A DNA stretch of 64,000 nucleotides from Bacteroidota bacterium (GCA_018266915.1 JAFDZM010000030.1:1-64000); one strand, 5' to 3'; numbered from the stretch's first letter, positions 8,267-17,393 are shown. Program-made: numbers and translations. Notes: generated from the letters alone by a model not told the origin.

Positions 8267-9478
8267 ATGAACCTTCCTATATACCTGGATAATAATGCCA
8301 CTACGCCCATGGACCCACGGGTACTTGATGCGATGGTGCCTTATTTTACCCAGAAATTTGGTAATGCCGCGAGCCGCAATCATGCGTTTGGATGGGTGGC
8401 AGAAGAAGCTGTTGATTACGCACGTGAACAAGTTGCCAAAATTATCGGTGCAACTGAGAAAGAGATCATCTTTACTTCCGGCGCTACCGAGGCCGATAAC
8501 CTGGCGATAAAAGGTGTGTTTGAAATGTACCAAGAAAAAGGCAACCACATTATTACTGCGGTTACCGAGCATAAAGCTGTACTGGATACCTGCAAACACA
8601 TTGAGAAACTGGGTGGCAAGGTTACTTATTTACCGGTTAAGGAAGATGGCATGATCGACCTGAATGAGTTGGAAGCTGCAATGACAAAAGAAACTATCCT
8701 GGTTTCGATCATGTATGGGAACAACGAGATCGGTGTGATCCAGCCTGTAAAAGAAATTTCTGCTATTGCACATAAATATGGGGCTTTGTTCATGACAGAC
8801 GCTACGCAAGCAGTTGGTAAAATTCCGGTTGATGTAAATGCTGACGGAATTGACCTATTAGCTTTCAGTGCGCATAAAATATATGGGCCTAAAGGTGTGG
8901 GTGCGTTGTATGTACGCCGCAAAGGACCACGTGTTAAAGTTACCGCACAAATGGATGGCGGTGGTCACGAGCGTGGTATGCGTTCAGGCACTTTGAATGT
9001 TCCGGGCATCGTAGGTTTCGGTAAAGCTTGCGAACTATGCATCCAGGAAATGGAAAGCGAAGCAAAACGTTTATCGGCTATGCGCGATAGGCTGCAAGCT
9101 TCATTAACTGTATTAGAAGAAAGCTATGTGAATGGTAATGTTGAACATCGCTTACCGCATGTAGCCAATATATCATTCAAATACGTAGAAGGTGAAGGAT
9201 TAATGATGGCGATGAAAGACCTGGCAGTATCTTCAGGTTCTGCTTGTACATCAGCTTCGCTTGAACCATCTTATGTATTGAAGAGTTTAGGTTTGTCTGA
9301 TGACCTGGCACATTCATCTATCCGTTACGGTTTAGGACGTTTTACTACCGACGAGGAAGTGGATTACGCTATCGACATCACCAAAAAGGCTGTTACTCAC
9401 TTGCGCGAACTTTCACCGCTATGGGAAATGTTCAAAGAAGGCATCGACCTGAACTCAATTGAGTGGGCAGAACACTAA
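8267..9478 (+). CDS. iscS: Cysteine desulfurase (IscS/NifS type)
   Basis: PLP enzyme that takes sulfur from cysteine for Fe-S cluster assembly. From the ATG at 8267 the protein has 403 residues. Seen: '[15 protein letters not shown]', '[15 protein letters not shown]', '[11 protein letters not shown]', the PLP lysine in '[20 protein letters not shown]', the substrate-binding 'RSGTLNVPG', and the catalytic cysteine loop '[18 protein letters not shown]'. The long cysteine loop places it in group I (IscS-like). It is followed by iscU and iscA. No iscR, hscBA or fdx is present nearby. Confidence 0.95.
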   Translation: MNLPIYLDNNATTPMDPRVLDAMVPYFTQKFGNAASRNHAFGWVAEEAVDYAREQVAKIIGATEKEIIFTSGATEADNLAIKGVFEMYQEKGNHIITAVTEHKAVLDTCKHIEKLGGKVTYLPVKEDGMIDLNELEAAMTKETILVSIMYGNNEIGVIQPVKEISAIAHKYGALFMTDATQAVGKIPVDVNADGIDLLAFSAHKIYGPKGVGALYVRRKGPRVKVTAQMDGGGHERGMRSGTLNVPGIVGFGKACELCIQEMESEAKRLSAMRDRLQASLTVLEESYVNGNVEHRLPHVANISFKYVEGEGLMMAMKDLAVSSGSACTSASLEPSYVLKSLGLSDDLAHSSIRYGLGRFTTDEEVDYAIDITKKAVTHLRELSPLWEMFKEGIDLNSIEWAEH

Positions 9479-9571
9479 AGACTTCGGAAGTCGGATTGCC
9501 GATTTCGGAATTTGAATATTTAAAAATTAGGATTTAGAAATTAGAGATTAGAATTTAAAATATAAAGCAAA
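9479..9571 (+). repeat. CGGAA-type repeat, copy 3, plus TTAGAATTTA-type words
   Basis: Directly after the iscS stop is GACTTCGGAAGTCGGATTGC and GATTTCGGAATT (to about 9511). Then come ATTAGGATTTAGAAATTAG words up to the iscU start. The same two-part order (CGGAA words, then TTAGAATTTAG words, then an ATG) occurs behind lysC at 63387. Confidence 0.7.
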
Positions 9572-9985
9572 ATGGCTTATTCAGAAAAAGTAATTGATCA
9601 CTATACCAATCCGCGCAACGTTGGTACTTTAGATAAAAGCAGCAGCAAAGTTGGTACTGGTTTGGTTGGTGCACCTGAGTGCGGCGACGTTATGCGCCTG
9701 CAGATCCAGGTTGATGACAACAACGTTATCACTGATGCTAAATTTAAAACATTCGGCTGCGGCTCAGCAATTGCCTCTTCGTCATTGGCAACTGAGTGGC
9801 TTAAAGGTAAATCTATCGACGATGCGATGAAAATCGACAACATGGATATCGTTGAAGAACTGGCTTTGCCACCGGTGAAGATCCATTGCTCAGTATTGGC
9901 AGAAGATGCGATCAAAGCAGCAATCAACGATTATCGCGTTAAAAACGGCTTAGCGCCAATTGAAAGCGAAAAAACACATCATTAA
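9572..9985 (+). CDS. iscU: Fe-S cluster assembly scaffold IscU
   Basis: The scaffold on which IscS-derived sulfur and iron form a [2Fe-2S] cluster. The 137-residue protein contains the three conserved cysteines with the Asp: 'GLVGAPECGDVMRLQI' (Cys with following Asp), 'AKFKTFGCGSAIASSSLATEWLKGK' and 'LPPVKIHCSVLAEDAI' (LPPVK is the HscA-binding motif). The motif is kept although no hscA is nearby. It is co-directional with iscS and iscA. Confidence 0.96.
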   Translation: MAYSEKVIDHYTNPRNVGTLDKSSSKVGTGLVGAPECGDVMRLQIQVDDNNVITDAKFKTFGCGSAIASSSLATEWLKGKSIDDAMKIDNMDIVEELALPPVKIHCSVLAEDAIKAAINDYRVKNGLAPIESEKTHH

Positions 9986-10108
9986 TTTAGATGTGAGATG
10001 TTAGATATGAGATGTGAGACTCTCGTATCTGGCAAATTGTGAACTTATTTGAGTTTGAACATTTGAAAATTATCTCAAATCTCAAATCTCAAATCTCAAA
10101 TCTCAAAA
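9986..10108 (+). repeat. GATGTGAGAT / ATCTCAA word repeat before iscA
   Basis: The left part has GATGTGAGATG and GAGATGTGAGAC. The right part, 10072-10106, is a perfect tandem array of five ATCTCAA units that ends two bases before the iscA start codon. Left and right words are partly complementary. A shorter relative lies before lysS. Confidence 0.75.
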
Positions 10109-10435
10109 ATGGTAACAGTAACAGATAAGGCGAAAAGTAAGATAGATCACCTGATGCAGGATGCGAACCTGGATGGTTCTTATTTCCTGCGTGTATCGGT
10201 GCAGGGGGGCGGATGCTCGGGCTTATCTTATAACCTTGATTTTGATAACGAAATAAAAAAGGGCGACCAGTTTTTTGAAGACAAAGGCATTCGTTTGGCT
10301 TTGGATATGAAGTCGTTCCTGTACCTTGCCGGCACCGAGCTTGATTTTACAGACGGGCTGAACGGTAAAGGTTTCAACTTTCATAACCCTAACGCAACCC
10401 GTACCTGCGGTTGCGGTGAGAGTTTTTCAGTATAA
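10109..10435 (+). CDS. iscA: A-type Fe-S cluster carrier (IscA/ErpA family)
   Basis: The 108-residue protein carries the HesB/IscA/SufA signature: 'LRVSVQGGGCSGLSYNL' with the first conserved Cys and the C-terminal 'TCGCGESF' with the CxC pair. It probably receives clusters from IscU and passes them to target enzymes. Whether it is closer to IscA, SufA or ErpA cannot be decided by eye. The start is fixed by the tandem repeat ending just before it. Confidence 0.93.
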   Translation: MVTVTDKAKSKIDHLMQDANLDGSYFLRVSVQGGGCSGLSYNLDFDNEIKKGDQFFEDKGIRLALDMKSFLYLAGTELDFTDGLNGKGFNFHNPNATRTCGCGESFSV

Positions 10436-10440
10436 CATTA

Positions 10441-10590
10441 CGGATTACACCGATTTATTATTTTGATTACACCGATGTTTGAATAAGGCATCGGTGTATT
10501 TTTTTTATATCGGTGTAATCATTCTTTTTATAATCGATGGAATCGCTTTCATAATCGGTGTAATCATTCTATATTTATCAGTGTAATCCA
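10441..10590. repeat. Cluster of GATTACACCGAT / ATCGGTGTAATC words
   Basis: Between iscA and the acyl-CoA synthetase lie two direct copies of GATTACACCGAT followed by about four inverted, partly degenerate copies (ATCGGTGTAATC, ATAATCGGTGTAATC, ATCAGTGTAATCC). One direct/inverted pair forms the terminator at 10468-10506. Confidence 0.8.
10468..10506 (+). terminator. Rho-independent terminator of the isc operon
   Basis: TACACCGATG and CATCGGTGTA form a perfect 10-bp stem with an 11-base loop followed by eight T residues, 33 bp behind the iscA stop. Confidence 0.9.
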
Positions 10591-10601
10591 ATTATAATTG
10601 A

Positions 10602-12515
10602 ATGAATTCTGTAGCTGAGCGAACTACCGTTCCAAGTCTAATACGCAACATTGTTGCCAATATCCATCCTGATACCCACACCTTTATGACCCACAAGGTA
10701 AAAGATGAATGGGTAAATATATCCTACCGCGAAACCATTGAAAAAGCAGATGCTATATCAGCCTGGTTTCTGGATATAGGCATAATGAAAGGCGATCGTT
10801 TAGCACTGATCATTGAAAACGGCCCTGATTATGTGTATTATGATCAGGCGTTACAACAAATAGGCGCTGTAAACACTTCCATTTACCCCACCCTAACCGA
10901 AAGCGAGATAGAGTATATTTTAAACGATTCCGGTGCAAAAACTATACTGACAGGCAACCCTTTCCTATTCAGAAAAGTACTTAAGGTAGCTAACAATTGT
11001 CCTGATTTATTGCGCATTATACCGACTTTTGATGACTACCAGAAGCATATTGGCAATATAAACCTGAATGCCGGTGTTATAGGATTTAATGAGGTGATAA
11101 ACGAAGGAAGACAAATAGTTGAGAACTACCATCATGCACTAAACAGTGCAAGAGAAGCTATTTTGCCTTCTGATCTGTCATGTCTTATATACACTTCCGG
11201 TACAACCGGTATTCCTAAAGGCGTGATGCTTACCCATCACAACCTGACAGAAAACGTTAGGGCCAGTTTGGAACAGATAATTGTCCTGGAAAAAACAGAT
11301 ATATTCCTGTCGTTCTTACCATTATCTCACATTTTCGAGCGTACAGCAACCTATCATATCTGTCTTCATGATGGTTGTACCATAGCATTTGCCCAAAGTC
11401 TTGAGCTATTGGCAAAAAACATGGCTGAAGTAAAGCCCACCATCATGTGTTGTGTTCCGAAACTTTTGGAGCGCATTCATGACCGGGCTATGAAAAATGG
11501 CTTATCAGCAGGAGGAGCAAAAACTAAAATCTTTGTTTGGTCATTAGGCATCGGCAAAAAAACCAGAGAGATACTTGAGAAAGGTAAAAAGCCAGGATTG
11601 TTGCTTCGCAATCAGCATAAAATTGCCGAGAAACTGGTATTCAGCAAGATAAAAGAAAGAACAGGGGGACGTTTAAAGTTCCTTATCTCAGGTGGTGGTG
11701 CACTGCCTAAAAATATTGGCGAATTTTTTGGCGACCTGGGAATCAAAGTATTAGAAGGTTTTGGCTTAACAGAAACTTCACCTGTAATGGCCGTTACTGA
11801 AAACGAAAGAGTGATTTACGGTACAGTGGGCCGTATCATTCCACGCATTGAAGTGGGAATTCAAAATGTTGATACTAAAGAGATTTACACCATTCAAACA
11901 CACAATAATTTTAACCCGGAATTTCAGTCGGAAGAAGGAGAAATAATCGTTCGGGGACATTGCGTAATGAAGGGTTATTGGAATAAACCTGAAGAAACTG
12001 CAAGTGTAATTGATCCGGATGGATGGTTGCATACTGGTGATATCGGTCGTTTTTATAAAGGCAATTTGCAGATTACAGACAGGCTGAAAAACATGCTGGT
12101 AAATGCCTACGGCAAAAACATTTATCCAACGCCGGTAGAGAATACTTATTTAAAAAGCTCGAGAATAGAACAAGTATTTTTGATTGGTGATAAACGGGAA
12201 TACATTACGGCCATTATTGTTCCTGCAAAAGAAATTATGCAGGAGACTTTCAACCTTACGGAAGAGTTCTTCAATAAACCGGAATTATTTATAGAGGATA
12301 AAGAAATTATTGACTGGATAGCCCAGGATATCAAACGTTTATCAAACGAATTGGCTAAATTTGAGAGAATTAAAAATTTCAAGGTAAAACGCAATCCGTT
12401 CAGTATGGATGAAGGCGAAATTACCCCTACCCTGAAAGCCAAACGCAAGGTAATAGAGAAAAAATACGCCACTGCCATTGATGAAATGTATCTACAGGAA
12501 GCAGAGGTGGATTAG
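10602..12515 (+). CDS. fadD: Long-chain acyl-CoA synthetase (AMP-forming)
   Basis: Activates fatty acids to acyl-CoA through an acyl-adenylate. The 637-residue protein has the ANL-superfamily motifs in order: the P-loop 'LIYTSGTTGIPKGVMLTHHNL', 'LPLSHIFERTATY', 'ISGGGALPKNIGEFF', 'VLEGFGLTETSPV', 'DGWLHTGDIG' and 'ITDRLKNMLVNAYGKNIYPTPVE'. It is of the long FAA1/FAA2-like type common in Bacteroidota ('long-chain fatty acid-CoA ligase'). No beta-oxidation genes are adjacent. The gene symbol is used in its broad sense. Confidence 0.9.
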   Translation: MNSVAERTTVPSLIRNIVANIHPDTHTFMTHKVKDEWVNISYRETIEKADAISAWFLDIGIMKGDRLALIIENGPDYVYYDQALQQIGAVNTSIYPTLTESEIEYILNDSGAKTILTGNPFLFRKVLKVANNCPDLLRIIPTFDDYQKHIGNINLNAGVIGFNEVINEGRQIVENYHHALNSAREAILPSDLSCLIYTSGTTGIPKGVMLTHHNLTENVRASLEQIIVLEKTDIFLSFLPLSHIFERTATYHICLHDGCTIAFAQSLELLAKNMAEVKPTIMCCVPKLLERIHDRAMKNGLSAGGAKTKIFVWSLGIGKKTREILEKGKKPGLLLRNQHKIAEKLVFSKIKERTGGRLKFLISGGGALPKNIGEFFGDLGIKVLEGFGLTETSPVMAVTENERVIYGTVGRIIPRIEVGIQNVDTKEIYTIQTHNNFNPEFQSEEGEIIVRGHCVMKGYWNKPEETASVIDPDGWLHTGDIGRFYKGNLQITDRLKNMLVNAYGKNIYPTPVENTYLKSSRIEQVFLIGDKREYITAIIVPAKEIMQETFNLTEEFFNKPELFIEDKEIIDWIAQDIKRLSNELAKFERIKNFKVKRNPFSMDEGEITPTLKAKRKVIEKKYATAIDEMYLQEAEVD

Positions 12516-12545
12516 CATATAGATGTTATTTTAAAACATTGTGCT

Positions 12546-13496
12546 ATGGATAAGAAGAGATTGGCCTGCATAGCGGGCCTCATTGCATTGGCATTGCTTT
12601 TTTCGTGCAAAAAAGAGCACACAAATTCACCAGTTACAATTTCAACACTCTACCCGGGTAAGTATTTGCTTTTTGATGCAGATCAGGCATTCAATAACGG
12701 CTTATCACCTGCACCAAGTGCGTACACAGCCATTTATTATGCCGATCTGGATGGTTCAAACATCACCCGTATCACGCCCAATGATCCCGGCTATTATTGC
12801 TACCGCCCCTCATGGTCACCTAATGGGCAATACGTGCTATATGTGAGGGGTGATGCTGCAGATACGGATCGCAGGTTATGTGTTATTGACATTAACGGGG
12901 GCCATTTTCAGAGCATTACCAAAGGCGACGAGGTAGATTTTGGAGCATTTTCGCCGGACGGATTGAGAATAGCTTACGCTAAAAGTCTTGTACATTTTAT
13001 TCCGTTTAAATATGACATTTACATTTCCAATAATGATGGCTCAGAAGAGCGCCGTATTACCACCTTTGCCGATTTTAATGGTGCTGTAGCTAATGTTCGC
13101 TGGGGATCAGATAATAAAATATACTTTGAGGCCACAAGTGATCGCGACAGAACCGGAGTTTACTCTGTCAATCCGGACGGAACCAGCCTAAAATATATTA
13201 TGTATGACGTTGATTTCCTGGGAATATCTCCAGATGCCCAACACCTGCTTTATGACCTGAGCGACGGGCTCTATACCTGCAATGCAGATGGGACTAACAT
13301 CAAAACCATCATTAGCTATAATAACAATAACCCAAATTACCTGATAGGTGCATCCTGGTCGGCAGATGGTGGACAGATATTTTTATCAAATGCTGATTAC
13401 CCGGCTCATTTAGGAATATACAGTATTAACAGTAATGGCAGCGGCGCGCTCAAACAAATATTGACGGGATATTATGAGTTCCCAACAGTACATTAA
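12546..13496 (+). CDS. WD40-like beta-propeller (TolB-type) lipoprotein
   Basis: The 316-residue protein starts with a signal ending in the lipobox LFSC (MDKKRLACIAGLIALALLFSC). The mature part repeats a 'W/FSPDG..I.Y....D..IY..N.DGS..R.IT' pattern (for example 'PSWSPNGQYVLYVRG', 'GAFSPDGLRIAYAKS', 'YISNNDGSEERRITT', 'LGISPDAQHLLYDLS', 'ASWSADGGQIFLSN'), typical of PD40 repeats as in the TolB C-terminal domain; about five to six blades are present. It probably sits in the outer membrane facing the periplasm or the outside. Partner unknown; its position 30 bp behind fadD suggests possible co-transcription. Confidence 0.85.
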   Translation: MDKKRLACIAGLIALALLFSCKKEHTNSPVTISTLYPGKYLLFDADQAFNNGLSPAPSAYTAIYYADLDGSNITRITPNDPGYYCYRPSWSPNGQYVLYVRGDAADTDRRLCVIDINGGHFQSITKGDEVDFGAFSPDGLRIAYAKSLVHFIPFKYDIYISNNDGSEERRITTFADFNGAVANVRWGSDNKIYFEATSDRDRTGVYSVNPDGTSLKYIMYDVDFLGISPDAQHLLYDLSDGLYTCNADGTNIKTIISYNNNNPNYLIGASWSADGGQIFLSNADYPAHLGIYSINSNGSGALKQILTGYYEFPTVH

Positions 13497-13534
13497 TTTT
13501 AGTTATATTTATTTATCAAATTATTTTCAGAAAT

Positions 13535-13750
13535 ATGATCCTACCTGACAACCCCTTTCACACCAAAATTTTACCTAACCTGGCTTCAGCGGTTGCTGAA
13601 ACCAAGGCGGAAGTAGAAGATAAAATTAAAAAACTAAACCGCCCGGGAATGGAAAACGAATTCGCAAAGCTGGTTAGCCTGACCAACTTTCTTAACGAGC
13701 TTGAAAAGGTTCAAGCAAACATAAAGGAAATAAAAAGATTAAAGGCTTAA
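13535..13750 (+). CDS. Small conserved-looking cytoplasmic protein, predicted helical
   Basis: A 71-residue, strongly charged protein with alternating Lys/Glu and heptad-like spacing from residue 18 to the end ('AVAETKAEVEDKIKKL', 'LTNFLNELEKVQANIKEIKRL'), so a short coiled coil is likely. No signal peptide or membrane segment. An ATG with a clean 38-bp gap to the previous stop supports expression. I do not recognise a family. Confidence 0.55.
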   Translation: MILPDNPFHTKILPNLASAVAETKAEVEDKIKKLNRPGMENEFAKLVSLTNFLNELEKVQANIKEIKRLKA

Positions 13751-13784
13751 ACAAATTTCGAAATTTGCATAAATCTTTTTGAAG

Positions 13785-14513
13785 TTACCAGGGACTAACA
13801 CCAGTTTCAGGGTTATTATCATCACTAAAATATTGTCCTGATGGCCCCTTTTCATCTATAATTGCATATTTCACTATTCTTGCGGCTGCATCAGGGATTG
13901 AGCCGGTACCGCGATGCTCGTTAAAGTCAGTTGCAGTAAAACCAGGATCAACTGCATTTATTTTGAATGGGGTATCTCTTAATTCATAAGCCAACGCAAC
14001 AGTATAAGCATTCAATGCCGATTTTGATGGCCCATATGCACCGCCTTTAACCTGGTAGTATTTCCACGATGGGTTGCTGTGCAGAGTAAGGGATGCCAGT
14101 CCGGAAGTGACATTTACTATTCGTGGGGCCACTGATTTTTTAAGCAAATCGAGAAAAGTTTGGGTTACGTCTATAAGCCCAAAGAAGTTGGTATCGAATA
14201 CTTTTCGTATCTCCTTTACATTAACTGACGAAGGCGGTTGCGGGAAAACGCCGCGTATACCTGCATTATTGATAAGCACATCCAAAACATCAGTTTTTTC
14301 GCCCAGAGCTTTTCTTGCTGTTTTGATAGATAGCTCGTCGCTGACATCTATTTGAATAGCTTCGACATTATCCGAATGTAGTCTGGCTGCTGCCTCCTGC
14401 CCTTTTTGTAAATCACGACTCCCGAGGTACACGTAGTACCCTAAATCAAGAAGTTGTTTCGCTGTTTCAAAGCCAATACTTTTATTGGCGCCGGTTATTA
14501 GTACTTTTTTCAT
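13785..14513 (-). CDS. Short-chain dehydrogenase/reductase
   Basis: A 242-residue classical SDR. Seen: the cofactor loop 'VLITGANKSIGFETAKQL' (TGxxxxxG), the NADP-type basic residue in 'YLGSRDLQKG', 'VLINNAGIRG' (NNAG), a catalytic Ser in 'IVNVTSGLASL', 'YGPSKSALNAY' (YxxxK) and 'INAVDPGFTATDFN' (PG motif). NADP preference is inferred from the Ser-Arg after the second beta strand. The substrate is unknown; close relatives include carbonyl-reductase-like SDRs. It is monocistronic and divergent from lysS. Confidence 0.88.
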   Translation of the reverse strand: MKKVLITGANKSIGFETAKQLLDLGYYVYLGSRDLQKGQEAAARLHSDNVEAIQIDVSDELSIKTARKALGEKTDVLDVLINNAGIRGVFPQPPSSVNVKEIRKVFDTNFFGLIDVTQTFLDLLKKSVAPRIVNVTSGLASLTLHSNPSWKYYQVKGGAYGPSKSALNAYTVALAYELRDTPFKINAVDPGFTATDFNEHRGTGSIPDAAARIVKYAIIDEKGPSGQYFSDDNNPETGVSPW

Positions 14514-14565
14514 AGTCAGATAGGTATAGGCGCAATTTTATAACTTTCTCTGCCCAAATACAAAC

Positions 14566-14597
14566 TCATATCTCAAATCTCACGTCTCAAATCTAAA
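14566..14597 (+). repeat. ATCTCAAATCTCA word repeat upstream of lysS
   Basis: Imperfect direct repeats CATATCTCAAATCTCACG and TCTCAAATCTAAA lie just upstream of the lysS -7 box. The word is the same as in the tandem array before iscA. Confidence 0.6.
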
Positions 14598-14604
14598 AAA
14601 ACGC

Positions 14605-14612
14605 TATTTTTG
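14605..14612 (+). promoter_or_regulatory. Bacteroidota -7 promoter box for lysS
   Basis: TATTTTTG matches TAnnTTTG and lies 17 bp before the lysS ATG, giving a very short 5' leader. Confidence 0.65.
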
Positions 14613-14629
14613 CAGCCTTAATAAAAACT

Positions 14630-16351
14630 ATGAGTATCGCTTTATCCGAACAGGAAATTTTACGCCGCGAGAAGCTAAATCAGCTCCGCGCGCTAGGCAT
14701 TAATCCTTACCCGCCCGAAGAGTTTAAAGTCACTGCGACTGCGCAGGACATTTTGGAAAACTTTGAAAAATTTCCTGAAACCTATAAACAGGTAACTATC
14801 GCCGGCAGGATAATGAGTTTCAATGTAATGGGAAGCGCATCATTTGCCAAGCTGCAGGATTCAACCGGACGCATCCAGATCTACCTAAAACGTGATGATA
14901 TTTGCCCTGGCGAAGATAAAACGCTCTATAATACCGTATTTAAAAAACTGCTCGATTTAGGCGACTATATTGGGGTGAAAGGCTATGTGTTCACCACACA
15001 AACTGGTGAGGTTTCCGTTCACGTGCAGGAATTTACCCTTCTATCCAAATCATTAAAACCACTGCCGATTGTTAAACGCGATGAAGAAGGCAACATTCAT
15101 GATGCTTTTACCGACCCTGAGCTACGTTACCGCCAGCGCTATGTCGATCTGACTGTAAACCCTGAGTTTAAGCAGATTTTCATGAAACGCTCGAAAGTGA
15201 TCAGCTCGATGCGCGATTACTTTAATTCGCAGGGATGGATGGAGGTGGAAACCCCTATCCTGCAGGCTGTACATGGCGGAGCTGCTGCGAGACCATTCAG
15301 AACGCATCATAACACATTGGATATGCAGCTTTTCCTGCGTATTGCCAATGAGCTATACCTGAAAAGATTGATTGTAGCCGGCTTTGACGGTGTATACGAG
15401 TTCGGAAAAATGTTCCGTAATGAAGGTATGGACCGCACGCACAACCCTGAGTTTACTTCGGTTGAGATCTATATAGCTTACAAGGACTATATCTGGATGA
15501 TGGAGATGGTGGAAAACTGCCTGGAGTACGTAACCCGTGCAGTAAACGGCATACCGGTTGTGCAGGTAGGTGAAAACGAGATCAATTTTGCAGGGCCATA
15601 TACCCGCCTAACCATGTACGAATCTATCCGGAAATATACAGGCATAGATGTATCGTCAATGGATGAAGCCGCCTTGCGTAAAACCTGTGGTGAGTTGGCC
15701 ATCGAAATAGATGATACCATGGGCAAAGGCAAACTGATCGATGAGATATTCAGTGCCAAAGTGGAGGCTAATTTAATTCAGCCAACATATATTACCGATT
15801 ATCCTATTGAAATGACGCCGCTTGCCAAAAAGCACCGTAGCAAAGATGGATTGGTGGAAAGGTTTGAGCTGTTTGTGAATGGTAAGGAAATTGCCAATGC
15901 TTACTCTGAGCTGAACGACCCGATCGATCAGCGCCAGCGTTTTGAAGATCAATTGGAATTGGCTGGTCGTGGTGACGAAGAAGCAATGGCTATGGATGAT
16001 GATTTTTTGCGTGCACTGGAATATGGTATGCCGCCTACATCTGGCTTAGGTATAGGTATTGACCGCTTTGTGATGCTGATGACCAATCAGCACACCATCC
16101 AGGAAGTATTATTCTTCCCACAAATGCGCCCTGAGAAAAAGGCCAAAGTGGCTACGGCTGAAGATTTTATTAAAATAGGTGTTCCTGCTGAATGGGTTCA
16201 GGTGCTTAACAAAATGGGCTTCAACACTATCGAAGAACTGAAAGCTGGCAATCCAAATAAGGTTTTCAATGATCTTGGTGGCATGCGAAAAAAGTTGAAG
16301 CTTGATATTACCATGCCATCGAAAGAAGTGGTGATGGCTTGGTTCGAATAA
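14630..16351 (+). CDS. lysS: Lysyl-tRNA synthetase, class II, with C-terminal extension
   Basis: Charges tRNA-Lys. The 573-residue protein has an N-terminal OB-fold anticodon-binding domain (about 50-160, '[23 protein letters not shown]') and the class II core: motif 1 around '[26 protein letters not shown]', motif 2 '[26 protein letters not shown]' and motif 3 '[16 protein letters not shown]'. After the usual end ('LFFPQMRPE', about residue 508) about 65 residues follow ('[20 protein letters not shown]' and '[15 protein letters not shown]'), looking like a helix-hairpin-helix module. Such tails occur in Bacteroidota LysS. The start is supported by the promoter box 17 bp upstream. Confidence 0.97.
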   Translation: MSIALSEQEILRREKLNQLRALGINPYPPEEFKVTATAQDILENFEKFPETYKQVTIAGRIMSFNVMGSASFAKLQDSTGRIQIYLKRDDICPGEDKTLYNTVFKKLLDLGDYIGVKGYVFTTQTGEVSVHVQEFTLLSKSLKPLPIVKRDEEGNIHDAFTDPELRYRQRYVDLTVNPEFKQIFMKRSKVISSMRDYFNSQGWMEVETPILQAVHGGAAARPFRTHHNTLDMQLFLRIANELYLKRLIVAGFDGVYEFGKMFRNEGMDRTHNPEFTSVEIYIAYKDYIWMMEMVENCLEYVTRAVNGIPVVQVGENEINFAGPYTRLTMYESIRKYTGIDVSSMDEAALRKTCGELAIEIDDTMGKGKLIDEIFSAKVEANLIQPTYITDYPIEMTPLAKKHRSKDGLVERFELFVNGKEIANAYSELNDPIDQRQRFEDQLELAGRGDEEAMAMDDDFLRALEYGMPPTSGLGIGIDRFVMLMTNQHTIQEVLFFPQMRPEKKAKVATAEDFIKIGVPAEWVQVLNKMGFNTIEELKAGNPNKVFNDLGGMRKKLKLDITMPSKEVVMAWFE

Positions 16352-16425
16352 CAGTTAGCAGTCATTAGTTGGCAGTTTGCAGAATATAATGGTGCAAACT
16401 GCCAACTGCGCACTGCAAACTGATT
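16352..16425. repeat. GCAGTTTGCAG / CTGCAAACTG word repeat
   Basis: Behind the lysS stop, words CAGTTAGCAGT, GGCAGTTTGCAG, TGCAAACTGCCAACTGC and CTGCAAACTG alternate in direct and inverted order and can form a long imperfect hairpin without a T run. Confidence 0.65.
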
Positions 16426-16521
16426 TCTGGTAACAATTTGTTAATAAAATCATAAAACAAATAGAACTTTTGTATCGATTTCTCTGTATAATTTTATAAT
16501 TACACAAATTATGCAAAGACC

Positions 16522-16734
16522 ATGACTAACTCGATATTGGAAATTACTGAAAACGAATATCTTATAAAGCTGAACCGCAGCAATTTCGATCTGTCGTTTA
16601 TAAGAAGCCTATTGAAAATTGTAGAAGTAGCAAATCCTTCTTCTGATAATCCTACTATAACCGAGAGGTATATATCGCCAAGACAGAATAACTCGTCTGA
16701 GCCGGATTACTATAGCTTTATCGACGAAAAATAG
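16522..16734 (+). CDS. Small hypothetical protein
   Basis: A 70-residue protein without a signal peptide or membrane helix. The first half ('NEYLIKLNRSNFDLSFIRSLLKIVE') could be a strand-turn-helix as in small antitoxins or ribbon-helix-helix-like proteins; the second half is Ser/Asn/Pro-rich and probably disordered. No toxin-like partner is adjacent on the same strand. A strong terminator hairpin starts at its stop codon, which supports a real transcription unit. Function unknown. Confidence 0.55.
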   Translation: MTNSILEITENEYLIKLNRSNFDLSFIRSLLKIVEVANPSSDNPTITERYISPRQNNSSEPDYYSFIDEK

Positions 16735-16764
16735 GCTTTAAAAGTTTTCTCTTTTAAAGCCTAT
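16731..16764. terminator. Bidirectional terminator hairpin between convergent genes
   Basis: ATAGGCTTTAAAAG and CTTTTAAAGCCTAT form a perfect 14-bp stem with a 6-base loop between the stops at 16734 and 16771. It overlaps the upstream stop codon. T-rich DNA follows on the plus strand. Confidence 0.85.
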
Positions 16765-16770
16765 GTTGTT

Positions 16771-17319
16771 TTAGAACTGACGGTATCCGCCTCGAACTAC
16801 CTGTTTATCCATTTGAGCAAGCTGACCCTTCATCATCTTTATCTGGTCGGCAAGTAATTTGTTTTTATCATCCTTCGTCGCTTCCTGCAAATACATCTGA
16901 GCCTCGCGTTTGTTGCGTTTAGCCATTGCTATACCTGCCAGGCTTAATTTAGCCAAAGCTATATTGTGCGACATTTTCATACCCAGCGAAAGCGCTTTCT
17001 TAAAATATTTTTCTGATTTCATGGGCGCTTTGCGCGACTCCAGCAAACCGATCAGCAGGTTATAATAACCATGCTGAGTTTTGTTCAGTTGCTTTTCGTA
17101 ATTGGTGATCTTGTTAAGCCATTCTTCAGCTTTAGCCGTATTGTCTTTACGCAGGTAAAACTGCGCGATCAGCATGTTTTCGTTGAAAAAGAAAGTAAGC
17201 AGGATAAGTCCGCCTAAAAGAAATACCAGTATACCCCAGCCCCAAAATCCAAAGCCACAAAGGGTTACCCCCGCTCCTGCCACCACGCAGGCAATAATTA
17301 ACCGTACCAGATTCGACAT
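16771..17319 (-). CDS. Membrane-anchored TPR-like protein
   Basis: A 182-residue protein. An N-terminal hydrophobic stretch forms two helices (about residues 4-22 and 25-45, 'LIIACVVAGAGVTLCGFG', 'WGILVFLLGGLILLTFFF'). The rest consists of helix pairs with TPR-like spacing ('QFYLRKDNTAKAEEWLNKI', 'YYNLLIGLLESRKAPMKSEK', 'NIALAKLSLAGIAMAKRNK'). It probably exposes a small helical scaffold to the cytoplasm. No specific function can be assigned. It is divergent from ung. Confidence 0.65.
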   Translation of the reverse strand: MSNLVRLIIACVVAGAGVTLCGFGFWGWGILVFLLGGLILLTFFFNENMLIAQFYLRKDNTAKAEEWLNKITNYEKQLNKTQHGYYNLLIGLLESRKAPMKSEKYFKKALSLGMKMSHNIALAKLSLAGIAMAKRNKREAQMYLQEATKDDKNKLLADQIKMMKGQLAQMDKQVVRGGYRQF

Positions 17320-17393
17320 AATTTTTTATGCTATAAAAATAGAATGCAAATATCCGTTTATTTGTAGTCTAAATCAAATACTACGTAATAATT

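Noticed and set aside
10072..10106. Short tandem repeat array considered as CRISPR
   Set aside because: The units are 7 bp with no spacers and no cas genes are nearby; it is a simple tandem repeat.
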